Positions 1 to 10,858 are shown, counted from the first letter of the stretch. The stretch is DNA of 20,508 nucleotides from Pleurotus ostreatus/Saccharomyces cerevisiae fusant (GCA_024196135.1 JAMQCK010000534.1:1-20508), one strand, 5' to 3'. Numbers and translations: made by a program. The notes: a model not told the origin generated them from the sequence alone.

Positions 1-389
1 CTTGCTATAAGACGGCGGCACCTCCCAGGATCGCGAGCCCCTCCCTGCGCGCGCTTCCAAGCGCGATATCTCGCGCCCCCCAAATGCATCGCCGGCACCC
101 ATTCCGGCCTCCTCACCCCCCTCCCAACGACAGCGATGACCTTCGCTTATGTGATTCGGGCAGGGGGCGCCCGTATCGCGCTCGTCTTCCCCCCTCCCCC
201 CACCCCACCGCCTTGCAGTAGCCGGAGCCGTGATCGGGCATGCACCCACGGCTCGCGCGTGCCCTCCCCCTATCCCAGCTACCACGCGTTCGCTCACGCC
301 CACTCGCGCGGGCAGGACGACGCGTGCCGCGCTGGCGAAAATTTTCGCCGGCGCTTTTCGCGCTTTTTCGTTGTTTTATGCGCATCCCA
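1..389. other. Gene-free GC/CpG-rich flank
   Basis: No convincing coding sequence is seen. Open frames exist on both strands only because the DNA is GC-rich and has few stop codons; their translations are Arg/Ala/Pro-rich without recognisable motifs or plausible introns. One perfect 16-bp palindrome (GGCGAAAATTTTCGCC) lies at 334-349. Confidence 0.7.
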
Positions 390-800
390 CGCGCCTTTTA
401 GGTACATAATATATATCTACTGTAGCTACATATTCATTTTCGTTCGTTTCCGAAACGGCGCGACGCGTACAGCGGCGACGGCGGTGCGCGCGAGCGCGAG
501 CGCGACGCTCCCGACGCGCTGACTAAGCAACTGCGACGCGCGCGCGGGCGGCGCATCAGCCGCCGCAGGGCGCGTGGTAACGGCGGCGGCGGCGGAGCGC
601 GCGCGTCGCGCGACGCGTGCTGCGGGAAACCCCGACCGGCGACGCCGGGGGGTCCCCTTCCGCATAAGGGGGCAGCTCGGATGCTTGCCGGCGACGTGCC
701 GGGGGCCTGTGGCTGTGTGGACGGACCTGTCTCGAGATTTGCAAAAGACCTTGGGACAAATGCCGAGGTCTTTTGCAAAAGAGCTACTTCCACAGCTGTA
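390..800 (-). repeat. Hairpin repeat module, copy I1 (minus orientation)
   Basis: Most diverged of four related modules. On the plus strand it reads: an AT-rich block (about 400-450), an anchor CGCGTACAGCGGCGA at 464-478, about 250 bases of GC-rich DNA, a CCGGCGACGTGCCGG-like motif near 690, then a hairpin. The hairpin has perfect 14-bp arms (738-751 TTTGCAAAAGACCT and 766-779) and a 14-base loop. The reverse complement of the anchor matches the anchor of the copy at 870-1,260 at 14 of 15 positions. Order and spacing (anchor to hairpin about 287 bases) match the other copies (about 253-282). Assignment rests on architecture plus short matches, so it is less certain than for the 19.3-kb copy. 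Confidence 0.5.
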
Positions 801-869
801 TCTAGTACGCCTTTGCGTTGCGCTGCGTGGGAGGGATGGGGAAGTAGAAGCACCTTTGGCTGTGCGGAC

Positions 870-1260
870 AATATAATATGAGTTGGAGATCTCCTACGAG
901 CACTTTGTAATACTCATAGGAGACCTCCAGCGGAAGTCACCGGTAAGTCGCCGGCCTCCTAGGCCTCGTGGGCCGGCCTGGCTCACCGGGAACCCACCCG
1001 CGGGACACGAGGCGTGCGTGGGTGATCGATGCGAGCGCGCTCGCCGGCCGCAGCCGCATTCGCGCTCGCTCGCGGGCCACGCGACGGCTCGTCGGGCCCG
1101 CTTCCCGCGGCCCACGCACTTGCCGATGCTTGCCGTCGTCATCGCCGGCATCGCCGCGCTCGCCGCTGCACGCGGCGCGCGTCGGGGGTCGCTCGTAGGG
1201 GTATAAAAGCGCGTAAAAATGTGATTTTATATGTATATGTATATACATTAAAGAGTGTCG
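870..1260 (+). repeat. Hairpin repeat module, copy D1 (plus orientation)
   Basis: Positions 880-955 match the reverse complement of 19,628-19,703 at 66 of 76 bases without gaps. The shared block holds a hairpin with 16-base arms (885-900 and 913-928), followed by the conserved string ACCGGTAAGTCGCCGGC, which contains a consensus 5' splice donor (GTAAGT). Downstream come CCTGGCTCACCGGG at 977-990, an anchor at 1,155-1,177 (21 of 23 bases identical to the 19.4-kb copy), a TATAAAAG at about 1,202, and an AT-rich block to about 1,255. Homology to the 19.7-kb copy continues outward beyond the hairpin (about 800-880). Function unknown; it could be a mobile-element end, a structured RNA gene or a promoter repeat. 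Confidence 0.75.
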
Positions 1261-2537
1261 CGACGCGCTGAGCGCATACACGACGCATGAGCAGGGGTGA
1301 GGGGGCCGGGGCGGGTTGGGGGCACGACACAGTGGGTGCGGGATCGCTGCGAGAGCAGCGCAGTGCCTCCCCGTCACGGAATAGCTCGACGGGGGGTATG
1401 GGAAAGCCCCTGCGAGGGGGCGGTACGGGCTTTTGGGGGGGAGGGGGGGGTGGGGGGCACGCAGTCCAGCCGCTCGCGTGCCGCGCGTGCGCCACGCACA
1501 GCGCGCGCGATCGCGCTCGAGCCAGCGGGGAAGGGGGCATGTGGGGTGTAGCGCGCAGGCCAGAGCACGGCGAGCGATTTTCTCGCGCACGCTCGGCGCT
1601 GCTGCCTCTCCGCTCCCTTCACCCTTGCTCGCGTGTTCCCCTCCCTCACGTGCCCCCCTCCCTCGCGCGTCCACCTCGCGCCTCCTTGGATCGTGCGGCA
1701 CTCTGCGCGCGCGTATCCTTCACCGCAGCGTCCCCTTCCGCGCCTCGTTGAGAGCGCGCGCGCTGGCTGCAGCTCGGCGCGTGTGCATGGCCGAGCGCAG
1801 CCGAGCTGGACACGTGGCGTGCGGGGGAGACCCAGCAGTAGCCGCGCATCGCTAGCGGCGCGCAGGATCACCGTGAAGGCGATCCCGCGCAAGGGTTGGG
1901 GAGGACGGAGGGGTGGAGGGTGGGGAGAAAAGCGTTGTACGACGCGTGAAGGGAGCGGGAGGAAGCGCTGGGGCTATCGGCGAGTCGTCGAGGGCGCATT
2001 GCGCGTCCTAGGCGATCTCGCCGCTTCCCCAGGCGTGGTTTGGGGGTGAGAATGGCGGAGAAGGGGTCCTGTTCGGCCCCCCTCTGCTCGCCGTCGCGCA
2101 CCGTGCGCATCCTTCCCTTTATCCCCCACGCGTCAGGTATATAGAAAGTTAGTATAAAGTAGAATGCGGGGCGCAATCACGCACCCGCCTTCCTCCTCTC
2201 CGCTCGCTGGGGCGTTGGTGGTTATCCGGAGGTCCGCGTAGTCTTGTGCGGCGCGATCGCCGCGAAGGATGGCGCTTTTCTTCCTGCGCGACGTGTTTGG
2301 TGAAATAGGGGATGGGGGAGGGGAAGGGACGGCGGGAGGGGCGAAGCAGGTGGCATGGTGGTGGTCGAAGGTCAGGAAACGCGCTCGATCAGCGCGTCGG
2401 ATGACCGGTCCGGCGCGTCGGTCCGGCATCCGAGCGACGTCGTCGTCGCGTTCGATGGCCTCGGAAACAGGCCGAGAGAGGTCTGACGCTCTGTAAGTCT
2501 CGAAATCACACCCAACGACGTATGATTTTCCCTTCTG
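1261..2537. other. Gene-free GC-rich region
   Basis: About 1.3 kb without a supportable gene. Long open frames occur on both strands at once, with low-complexity Arg/Ala/Ser/Pro translations, as expected by chance in CpG-rich DNA. Purine- and pyrimidine-biased stretches are frequent (for example near 1,900-1,930 and 2,300-2,345). A short AT-rich patch (2,137-2,165) is present, but no coding start follows it convincingly. Confidence 0.65.
1435..1458 (+). other. G-tract with quadruplex potential
   Basis: Three G-runs of 7, 8 and 6, separated by single A and T, with more G-runs just upstream (1,391-1,432). The plus strand could fold into a G-quadruplex. Seen directly; no functional evidence. 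Confidence 0.6.
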
Positions 2538-2830
2538 GGTTGGATCCAACCAGCCGATCACTTTGAATCGGCCATGGCTCCAACCAGCCTCTGGTTAGGC
2601 TCAAATCCGCGCGGCAAGCTGCTGCGAGCGGAAACTGGCTATTTCCTTGCCTCAGGCCATTTAAGTCAGTTCCAGGCTGTTTAAGCCAGGTTTGGGGCGG
2701 GAAAATGCCCATAAAGCCATAAAATCGGTATTTACACGTATAATACACATTCCCATGTCCGTGCGGCGGCAATAAACAGCTACAGATCCCTGCAGTCCGA
2801 TCAGCGGCATAAATACAGCTCCAAATAATC
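2538..2830 (+). repeat. Dispersed palindromic repeat, left copy
   Basis: Begins with the perfect palindrome GGTTGGATCCAACC (2,538-2,551). Positions 2,548-2,596 match the reverse complement of 17,878-17,926 at 39 of 49 bases. Both copies start AACCAGCCGATCA and end with a second palindrome, AACCAG-NNN-CTGGTT (2,582-2,596 here). Beyond 2,600 the sequence changes to lower GC with related words (CCAGG, TTTAAGCCAGG), but I cannot align it base by base, so the right end at 2,830 is a guess. Probably part of a non-autonomous element or an LTR fragment; family not recognised. Confidence 0.5.
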
Positions 2831-2975
2831 TACGGCCAGCTCCTGAGCATGCGTCGCGTCCTAAGACAACCTAAAGAGCAATATAACACATCCCGCGCGT
2901 CGTGCGCGACTCTCCGGCCTCTCGCGAGCACATTCCTGCTAAAATCGACTCCCTCACGAACGCTGCGCCCTTCGC

Positions 2976-4000
2976 CGGCACGCGCCGGCGGGTTCCCGGT
3001 CGGCATGGGATGCCTCGCCAGCGTACCCTCCGCGGCTTTGGAACGCATCGGAACGCGTCGCCAGTGCTTGCCGGGTCCCCGGGATGACCATCAGATTGCG
3101 CGCGCGCGCCTCTAGCAGGCGACCGGCATGCGCCGGCGCGTCCTGGCGACCTTGGAATGCGTCGTCAGCGCGTCGCTGGCGCTCGCTGTACCCTCGGTAT
3201 GGCTGTCGAAGCAGGAACGCGGCGGGCAGGATGTGCGCGCGCGCCTCTAGCGGGCGACCGGCATGCGCCGGCGCATCCTGGGCGGCCTTGGAATGCGTCG
3301 TCAGCGCGTCGCTGGCGCTCGCTGTACCCTCGGTATGGCTGTCGAAGCAGGAACGCGGCGGGCAGGATGTGCGCGCGCGCCTCTAGCGGGCGACCGGCAT
3401 GCGCCGGCGCATCCTGGGCGGCCTTGGAATGCGTCGTCAGCGCGTCGCTGGCGCTCGCTGTACCCTCGGTATGGCTGTCGAAGCAGGAACGCGGCGGGCA
3501 GGATGTGCGCGCGCGCCTCTAGCGGGCGACCGGCATGCGCCGGCGCATCCTGGGCGGCCTTGGAATGCGTCGTCAGCGCGTCGCTGGCGCTCGCTGTACC
3601 CTCGGTATGGCTGTCGAAGCAGGAACGCGGCGGGCAGGATGTGCGCGCGCGCCTCTAGCGGGCGACCGGCATGCGCCGGCGCATCCTGGGCGGCCTTGGA
3701 ATGCGTCGTCAGCGCGTCGCTGGCGCTCGCTGTACCCTCGGTATGGCTGTCGAAGCAGGAACGCGGCGGGCAGGATGTGCGCCGGGCCTCTAGCAGGCGA
3801 CCGGCACGCGCCAGAGCGTCCTCGGCGGCCTTGGAACGCGTCGCCGGCGCGTCGCCGACGCCTGGTCGGCCCTCGGGATGGTCGTCGAAGCCGAACTGCG
3901 GTCCACAGACCGCACGCGCGCACATCGACCTGGCGGATGGCACGCGCCGGCGCCGCCTCAGCGACTTGGGAGCGCGTTGCCGATGCCTGGCGGGATGGTT
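2976..4000 (+). repeat. 136-bp tandem repeat (minisatellite)
   Basis: Counting from each TCTAG, units start at 3,111, 3,246, 3,382, 3,518 and 3,654 (lengths 135, 136, 136, 136, 135). The three central units appear identical; the first and last differ by small changes. Degenerate copies flank them: about 2,976-3,110, 3,789-3,928, and a partial one near 3,930-4,000. Each central unit contains the perfect palindrome ATGCGCCGGCGCAT. Because 136 is not a multiple of three and few stop codons occur, the array stays open in several frames on both strands, so the long open frames across it (up to 232 aa) are best read as artefacts. The array lies about 500 bases beyond the 3' end of the KDZ gene. Confidence 0.9.
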
Positions 4001-4009
4001 GTTGAGATT

Positions 4010-4516
4010 GTACTTCCATCGCCGTTATGTGCTGGTCGAGAACGGGCAGCGGAGGCGGCATGTGCTGGCGTGCCGTCGATGTACGTGTCCGTCTTGAAGC
4101 GACACGTAGCGTGCGATAGCGAGGACCCTGGGTCCGTCGCTGATCTTCCCAGCAGATGCAGACGATGCTGCGCGCCGCCCCAGATGTGAGGTGCCTCGCG
4201 CCGAAGATGGTGGACCTACGACTCGTTAGTATATGCCAGAAAGGGGTGGAAGGCACTAGATGATCGCCAGCATCGACCTACGCGTCCCACGCATCTTAGG
4301 AGGCCAGCCCGCGCCCGCAGGGTCCAGGGAGCGGTCGCGAATGCCCAGTGCAAGGAGCTCTCTAACGAGCTCCCCTAGCACTACGGGGGCGGGCTGGTCT
4401 CTTACGCGCGCGGAATCGCGCAGGCGAGGCCGGTGGATTATCAGGAAGCGATTCGCTCACCTCGCCCGTGCCGCCCTTCCGTCACCCGCTCCGTTCACAT
4501 CCATCGCTCTTGAAGG
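4010..4516. other. Spacer downstream of the KDZ gene
   Basis: No supportable gene. It would contain the 3' untranslated region of the minus-strand transposase. A small hairpin (GGAGCTC, 6-base loop, GAGCTCC) lies at 4,354-4,373. No terminal inverted repeat of the KDZ element could be identified by eye. Confidence 0.5.
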
Positions 4517-7500
4517 CTAGGAGCGCGCGACCTCTGCAGATGGCGGGGCGCTGTCCAGTGCATCGTTCGCCTCTTGCTCGAACCCTAGGAGGGCCTGCGA
4601 CTCAGCGAGCCAGACGTCCGCGTCCTCGTGCAGCTGCTGCCACCGTTCGAATATGCGCCGCTTGGTCTTGCCTATCGGGCGGTTCCATACGTCGCGGAAG
4701 TGGTCGCGCACTTGCAGCCAGAGAGCGTGGTGCTTCAGCGCGTACGCACGGGTGCCCGAGAAGTAGGCCGGACCGCGCCCCAGATCCACGTCCGCGCGCT
4801 TGCGCCACTCCTCGGCCTCGAACTCCAGGCTTCGAAGGCAGCGCCGCATATCTTCACGGAGCAGTTCGGCCTCCTCGACCCAACGGTCCTTGCGCGCTAG
4901 CGCGCGAGCCCAGAGGTGCTGAATAGCTGTTGAAAAGTAATAGTCAGATTGGAGACAAGAAATGCAATAGGAGAACAACTCACTCTTTTCGACCTCCGCC
5001 TTGTCGACCGTCGTGTCGGAGTACACACCGTTAGCCGTCCACAACCAGGACATGGTGTGCTTGCTGGTCGAGACATGGACGTGGCGCGTTCTCTGCTTGC
5101 CCGCAGCAGCGAGCCGACGCGCTGCGTCGTCATCCTGATCCGTCGCTTCGCCCTCCAGTTGAAGGTCCTTCGCAAGGAGCTTGGGGAAGTCGGGGTCGTT
5201 GTCGACGTTCCTCAGGCTCAGTATCGCGGCGCGAGCAGCTCGATAGGTCTCTGCGTCCGCGTCGATGCGCTCTTGCAACGTGAGGATCATCGTCCTTGCG
5301 CGCGTGTTCTGCTTTTGACCGGTGAAGTTCTGGTTGCGAAATTCGATGTAATACTGCTTCGCGTGGAGTTTCTTGCGAAGCGTCTGCAGCGCGTCGCGGG
5401 CCTGCGCTCGGCGAAGTTGTAGCTCCTTCTCGGGAAGGCCCTCGGCGCACATCATCCGACGCTTCTCGGCAGGTAACTGCGATGGCATCGTGATGATGAG
5501 GCGCTCCGGTTCGATGACCTTGTCGCCCGAACACTCGGACGCGAGCGAGGCGGCGCCGGGGACGTGCGTCTTGAGCAGGTCGTTGTAGGGCTTGACCTTC
5601 TCGAGTAAAGACCGGCGGCGGTTGTTGATCAGGCCCTCGAGGCTCATCGGTAGGACTGCACGACCGCCAAGGTCTGCGATGATGCGACGCCTATACTCAT
5701 CAGCTTCAGGAAAGACTATACGACGCGTGGGACTTACTGTGCGGCCTCCAGCCTCATTCCGGCAACCAGAAACGCCGTTTGCGACGTTCCCTCGACGCCT
5801 GCACGACCGGCCTTGAGGTCGTCGAGCTCTTCGCGATCCAATCGCCGGCGCACCTCGGCCTCCGTCAACCCCTCTGCAGGACGCATTAGCACGGTCGACC
5901 AGAAACTAGACACTTGAAGTACTTACCAATGATGGGGGCGGTGTAAGGGCAAGGGCCCGTCTTGTCCTTCTTCCACGCGTTGACCTTGCTCTTCCACTCC
6001 TGCAGCACGGGCGGCTCGATGGACTTGCTGATCAACCCGAACGACTTCACCTGGACCTTCAACTCGTCCGTGGCGACGATGTAGCGCCGGGCAAGGAGAT
6101 AAACTAGACGGTGATATGAGCGGCATGGCGGTGATATTCAGACTCGGACTCACCCATCGACACCAGCTTGCCAAAGTTGATGCTGTCTACCTTGTCCTCC
6201 ATCCAGTCGTGACGCGCGCCCTCGCCCATGTACTTCGTTGACCACGAGATGGGGTTGAGCAGCGACCATACGCGCTCGATAGCTTCGCCGTCGGTCCGCC
6301 CTACGCCGTCGTGGTACTTCAGGGAATGCCGCGTTCGGCAGGCCTCCTCGTGGATGCCGCCGTGCCAGACAGGTAACCCGAACTTGATGTCGAGGTCGTT
6401 CTCGTCGCGCCGCAGGTTGCGCGGCATCTTCTGCATGCGCGAGAAGAAATTGATCATGAACTGGCAGCCTATGTCGTAGGACACCGTGAGGGCAGCGCAG
6501 CTCGTGACGGCGATGACGGACAAGAGCACGTAGTCCATGTTGCAAAAGCTACGGGGGCCTATCAGTATCTCCTTTTGACGCAAGAGCGATCGCTACATAC
6601 CGCTCGCCCTTCTGCAGGTCGGCCAGACCATGCGGCTGCACCAATTCGTGCCGCGCGCAGATAGCGCCAGCCACTCCCGAGACGCGCAGGCCGGACGTCG
6701 CCTTCGTGTCCTTTTCGGACAGCGCCTTGAAGGCAATACAGGTACTGATCTACAACGGGGATCGGTAAGGGACATCGCGAGGGATAACGACGGACTCACA
6801 TCAGCCTCCGTAACGTACTCCTTGATGTGGCGCTTGTAGGGCTCCTGCTTGACAAAGTAGCCGTACCCATCCCCCAGCTCCGGATCATTGCGCTCGTTCT
6901 GCCGTACGAGATTCTTGAGGCGAAAATTCGCGTCGAACGCGAGGGTGGGGCGATATAGGTAGCTGATGGTCACGCATTAGTGCCGAAAGCAGACGCTGTC
7001 AAAGCGAGGACTCACGCCTCGCTCTCATCAACATCCTTCCAACCGTCAGGCAGGTTGACGCCCTCGCGAGGGCATGCCCAACATCGTAGCGCAAGCTGGC
7101 CCTGTTGAGTCCCACGTAACCCGGAGGGGTCGTTCCCTCGCCCGAAGCGCTTCGAGCGCAGAAGGAAGCTGTACTGTCGAAATGCGCGGTGGAAGCCTGC
7201 GCGTCGATCCTGCTCTGTGTTAGCGCAAGTATAAGTTGAATACGATGACCATACGTACCGGCACCTTGCCCAACTTGAGCGCATCTGTGCGCTCCTCTAT
7301 CGCCTTCAGCCAGTTGTTGACGTTGACATTTGCGTGCACGGACGCGAGGCGGAACGCATCAAGCGCGCGAAAGGTGAACACCGTCTCGGGCTCTGCCACC
7401 GTTGCAGGATACCATCGATTACGCAGGAGCTGACGGACGGGATTGACAGAGCGAAGACCACGACAAGAACAATAGCGATAGCGTATAGTGTGTATGATCT

Positions 7501-8435
7501 CATCGACGACGACCATAGAGCGTACAACAGGGTCGGGGTGCACGCAGGGGTGGCCTCCGTGGCCGACTTGATATATCAGGCCCATGTTCGCGAGCGTCGT
7601 CTTCTGCCAGAAAGAACCATTCCACGCCTGCTGAGTGTCAACTTTCCACTCGTAATCAAAAGGAGCATCGCGTACCTGTATGACATGCAAAGGCATCGTT
7701 TGATGGCGCCGCAGGCAGCAATCGGAGCACTCCATGAAGTCCCCACATTCCCAACAACAGAATATCTCCGAGACGGTCCTCGGGCGTGGCGGGTCGAGAG
7801 GTGGAAGCGGAGGGTCGTCGTCTGCAGCGGGAGGGGGATGCGCGGGAGCCGGTGTCGGTTCGTGGTGATTGTGTCCATCTGGCGAGCATGGCGGAGGTTC
7901 GTAGCAGACGTGGCATGTCGAACAGCGCGGCTGTTCGTGCGCGTAGCGCAAGCCCTCACCCCACATCAGCTCCTCTAAAAACTCTTGCTCAAACTCGTCT
8001 CTCCAGGTCGTCATGGGCTCTTCCTGAAGCCGCGTAAGGTATGGCACCAGAAGGGGAACGTGATTTACACACCGCTGTTGCGCGTTTGCGGATATGCTCG
8101 TCGCAGACCTGTACGTTCGGCATCTGCGCGTCGTCTGCGTCGGGCCAGTCAAAGATCTCGTCCTCCTCCATCTCCATAGGATTCCACGCCCGATGGGGCG
8201 CGTTCAGCTCGCAGACCTTGCGCCTCTTGGGGGGAGGAGGTACGAAGTCGAAGGCATGGCAGTTGAGCCTTTGCCCGTCGGCAGAGATGGCGTATATGAG
8301 ATCTGGCGCGTTTTCGTAGTTAGCAGAGCTATCGAAGTCGTGGTAGATGCCGGCATCGGAGTTGAGTGCGCGTCGAGGAGCCATGGCGGGGACGGAGGTG
8401 GGGAGAACGTGATCGTCAACAGACGCGATCGCCAT
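4517..8435 (-). CDS. CxC2-type KDZ (Kyakuja-Dileera-Zisupton) transposase
   Basis: DDE-superfamily DNA transposase, predicted 1,153 aa from ten exons: 8,073-8,435, 7,259-8,023, 7,016-7,212, 6,800-6,962, 6,601-6,749, 6,154-6,548, 5,927-6,103, 5,738-5,873, 4,984-5,690 and 4,517-4,926. All introns are GT-AG, 46-57 bases, and keep frame. The N-terminal part holds the CxC2 cysteine cluster (about 155-260; CSTCHVC, CCWECGDFMECSDCC, then H-x5-PLH). A CPACP-NLPDGW-like element follows near 415-433 (here CWACPREGVNLPDGW). The catalytic triad fits D452 (LAFDANF), D571 (YDIGCQF) and E634 (TDGEAIERVWS). GERFCNMDY and a late QRR motif also match the family. The C-terminal third is charged and helical. ATG at 8,435 was chosen; an upstream in-frame GTG is not a start. 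No premature stop is seen, so the gene looks intact. KDZ elements are typical of Agaricomycete genomes. Confidence 0.92.
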
Positions 8436-8647
8436 CACAGTAAGCCCGTGCGGGGCTGACCGGCAATTGCCGAAGCGTTCGAGGCAGTCAACGGTGAAGT
8501 CGAGCGACGCGCATAAAGTCAGTGTGATTCAGGGCTGGTTTCGCTTGCTAAGCGTACAAGATACATTGAGAAATAAGTATACATGGCAAGATATTGAGGT
8601 ATATACTGGGAATGTCCACTTCGCAGTCCCATCGCCAAAAAATCGCC

Positions 8648-9727
8648 CTAAATGCCCTTGTACTCATAGGCAGAGTCCTGCGAGGATGGGACGGGGGACG
8701 CCACAGTAGAAGAGCTTCCCCACGCCGTCGGGGAGCTGCTGAGAGAGAACTGCGAGGCTTCTTCGTCCTCCACGGTGTCGGGGTACAGCTCCTCGAACAT
8801 ATACTCCCTGATTGCAATCATCAACTGGAGCTCAGAGCACGATAGCGGAGCACATCACCTTCCACGCACGGGCGCAACGGTCGTGCCTGTTGTGCTATAT
8901 AGCAAGTCCATGGGGGTGGGGTCGCGCCCGAGCTCCCATAAGTAGTTACCTCCCGCGACGCACAGCCTCGTCGCCTGGTAGGAGCCCCGGAAAGGACGCT
9001 TGCGAGGCGTAAACTCGGGGCCGACGCGCGTCGGGGGGATGTAGTGAGGCAGCCCTTGCGACGAGAGAAAGTCGCTATTGAGTGACGTTAGTAGAAACAA
9101 CGAGACGGAATGTCTGAATAGACGCACCGCCACTCGTCGCCTGTGAGCCTGTGAGGTTGGGGTGGCACGCGCCTATGGGGGCTCCAGACGAACACCCGGG
9201 TTCTGTCCTTGGAGAGGCGATGGATGTAGTCGTGCCTGCGCGCTTGTTAGTAAGACGGTGCTGTGGTGACCGGAGGGTGAGCCTAACCTGTACGTCGGTG
9301 CTAGCGACACAAGGCCCGCGGCGAGCGCTTGGCGCACAGTCAGGTTGAGCTCCATCAGCGGCGCATTCGCCACGGTGCTGAACCCAGGCGTGCCCGGCTG
9401 CGGGACGACCGCGACCTCGCCGATTGTTGCGCACGCCTCAGTGCCGGGCGACGGCTCCACGAACCATTGGTAGCGACCTGAGATAACGTCCTCGACATTG
9501 ATGCCATGAAAGAAGTACCGGAAGCCGTCCGGGCTGTCTCGCGCGAACGCGATGATCCTGGGAATGTCGCTGGGTCCGCGCAGCCAGGCGAAGACTTGAC
9601 CATTGCCGAGGTCGAGAACTTCGAAAGGGAACTCGTCGGGCAGTGTGGTAGGGCGGGGAGGGCGCGGCGGCGGGAGCTCGAAAGGGAGATCATCTGGGGA
9701 TTCGGCGGGGTGGGGAACGCTGCTCAT
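8648..9727 (-). CDS. Hypothetical protein, 286 aa, five exons
   Basis: Family not recognised. Exons: 9,288-9,727, 9,128-9,235, 8,950-9,074, 8,859-8,886 and 8,648-8,807. The four introns are 51-63 bases with GT-AG ends, and two have a clear CTAAC branch site (near 9,243 and 9,086). The coding total is 861 bases with no internal stop. The protein starts MSSVPHPAESPDDLPFELPP, with a proline-rich stretch (about 10-30). A soluble-looking central part includes GQVFAWLRGPSDIPRIIAFA and GFRYFFHGINVED. A basic region follows (HDYIHRLSKDRTRVFVW), and the tail is acidic then Ser-rich, ending EYKGI. No signal peptide or membrane segment is evident. It lies 212 bases upstream of the KDZ start, on the same strand. 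Intron structure makes a real gene likely; the function is open. Confidence 0.75.
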
Positions 9728-10858
9728 CTCGAAGAGAAAATTGAGGCGGGAAGCAAGGAGGTGGAATTAGTCGGCGCATCGAGACGGGCTAAGGCAAGCA
9801 GCTTCCTCGCGAACTTCACGTGAGATACAGGCGCTTCAGTTCAACTTCCCACGGTTGAACTTGGCCGTCGGTAACATCCGTTGCGCTACTGTAGTCGCCC
9901 GAACAAATTTTACCTTTCCGGAACGCAATATTGAGCAACTAGACCCCATTCTACAACTCTCTAGGACGATGTAGACCCGCAGCCCAAGATCCCGCGCCGC
10001 TTTTCGCATTTTTTTATTGAGAATTGTGTCATCCATGGAGCATGGCGAGTGCATGCTACGGCTGTCATGCGCCTTAAATCGTTGCAGTACATACACAGGT
10101 ACTGCTATATTCTGTCAGATCTGACTTTCCATCCCTCAGGAACACTCCTAAGCGACATTGATGCGCGGGTCCCCCGTACTTTTCCGCATCTCAACGCACG
10201 CTACTTCGGTATTGCGTTGATTCCTTTCACCAGACAGAAGCGCCAGCATTTATGCACCGTTTCGCACCAACTCCGAGCAGGTTGCTGGCACAAAAAATAT
10301 TCGGAACTTGGTGGCGCGCGCCACCCGGGACGTGCCCGAGGACAACATACATCCTCTAGAAATCACAAAAAAAGCACCAAAATCTTCGGGGTACATGGTT
10401 GTAGCACGTATGCACGATTTCCGAGCCGCCCGAGCCATATGCACCTGACGGTGCGTCGAAAATGCCCCAACGCGCTTCGTGCGCGATGGATTTGACCTGA
10501 CTTTGCAACTTGCCACCATTGATATTGCCTCGCCTGGACCGTTTCGACAGCCATGCCTGCCCGCCTGTAAGTATTAGTACAGGTGCATGGGGTATGTACG
10601 CTTCCAAACGACATCTTTACGAGTCCTCGGACGAGCCTGAGTCGTGCCGAGGGCTTGTTCATCGTGTCAGAATTCACATCAACCACAACTTTTCGGCGTC
10701 CGCTCGGTATCCTGTTTTCCTGCAGCATCCGTGCGACCTGATCTCGTTCGTGCACCATCATACCTCTCATGCTCGCACGTCTACTACGCTTGGGAACATC
10801 TATGTTGATCAAAATCATCTGCAATCCATTTGTCGCGCCACTCCGTGACATACTACAA
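9728..10858. other. Gene-free intergenic region
   Basis: About 1.1 kb with visibly lower GC than its surroundings. Open frames on both strands have no recognisable motifs and no coherent splice pattern. It would contain the promoter of the 286-aa gene and the 3' untranslated region of the next one. A two-step hairpin lies at 10,551-10,590 (CCATGC and CCTGTA pairing with TACAGG and GCATGG around an 8-base loop). Confidence 0.55.

Noticed and set aside
1202..1209. TATAAAAG as a promoter for a gene to its right
   Set aside because: No coding sequence follows for more than 2.5 kb; it is kept only as part of the repeat module.
1..2200. Numerous overlapping 60-250-aa open frames in the left flank
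   Set aside because: Arg/Ala/Pro/Ser-rich translations on both strands at once, no motifs, no splice logic; expected in CpG-rich DNA.
3111..3788. CRISPR-like array
   Set aside because: Units are contiguous 135-136-bp repeats without unique spacers, in eukaryotic DNA.
3084..4097. Long plus- and minus-strand open frames (up to 232 aa) with repeated peptides
   Set aside because: They coincide with the 136-bp tandem array, exist in several frames and both strands, and shift frame each unit. They are best explained by lack of stops in a GC-rich repeat.
10049..10848. Open frames of 112-162 aa in the intergenic region
   Set aside because: No motifs, no introns with consistent phase, and both strands are equally open; not supportable as genes.
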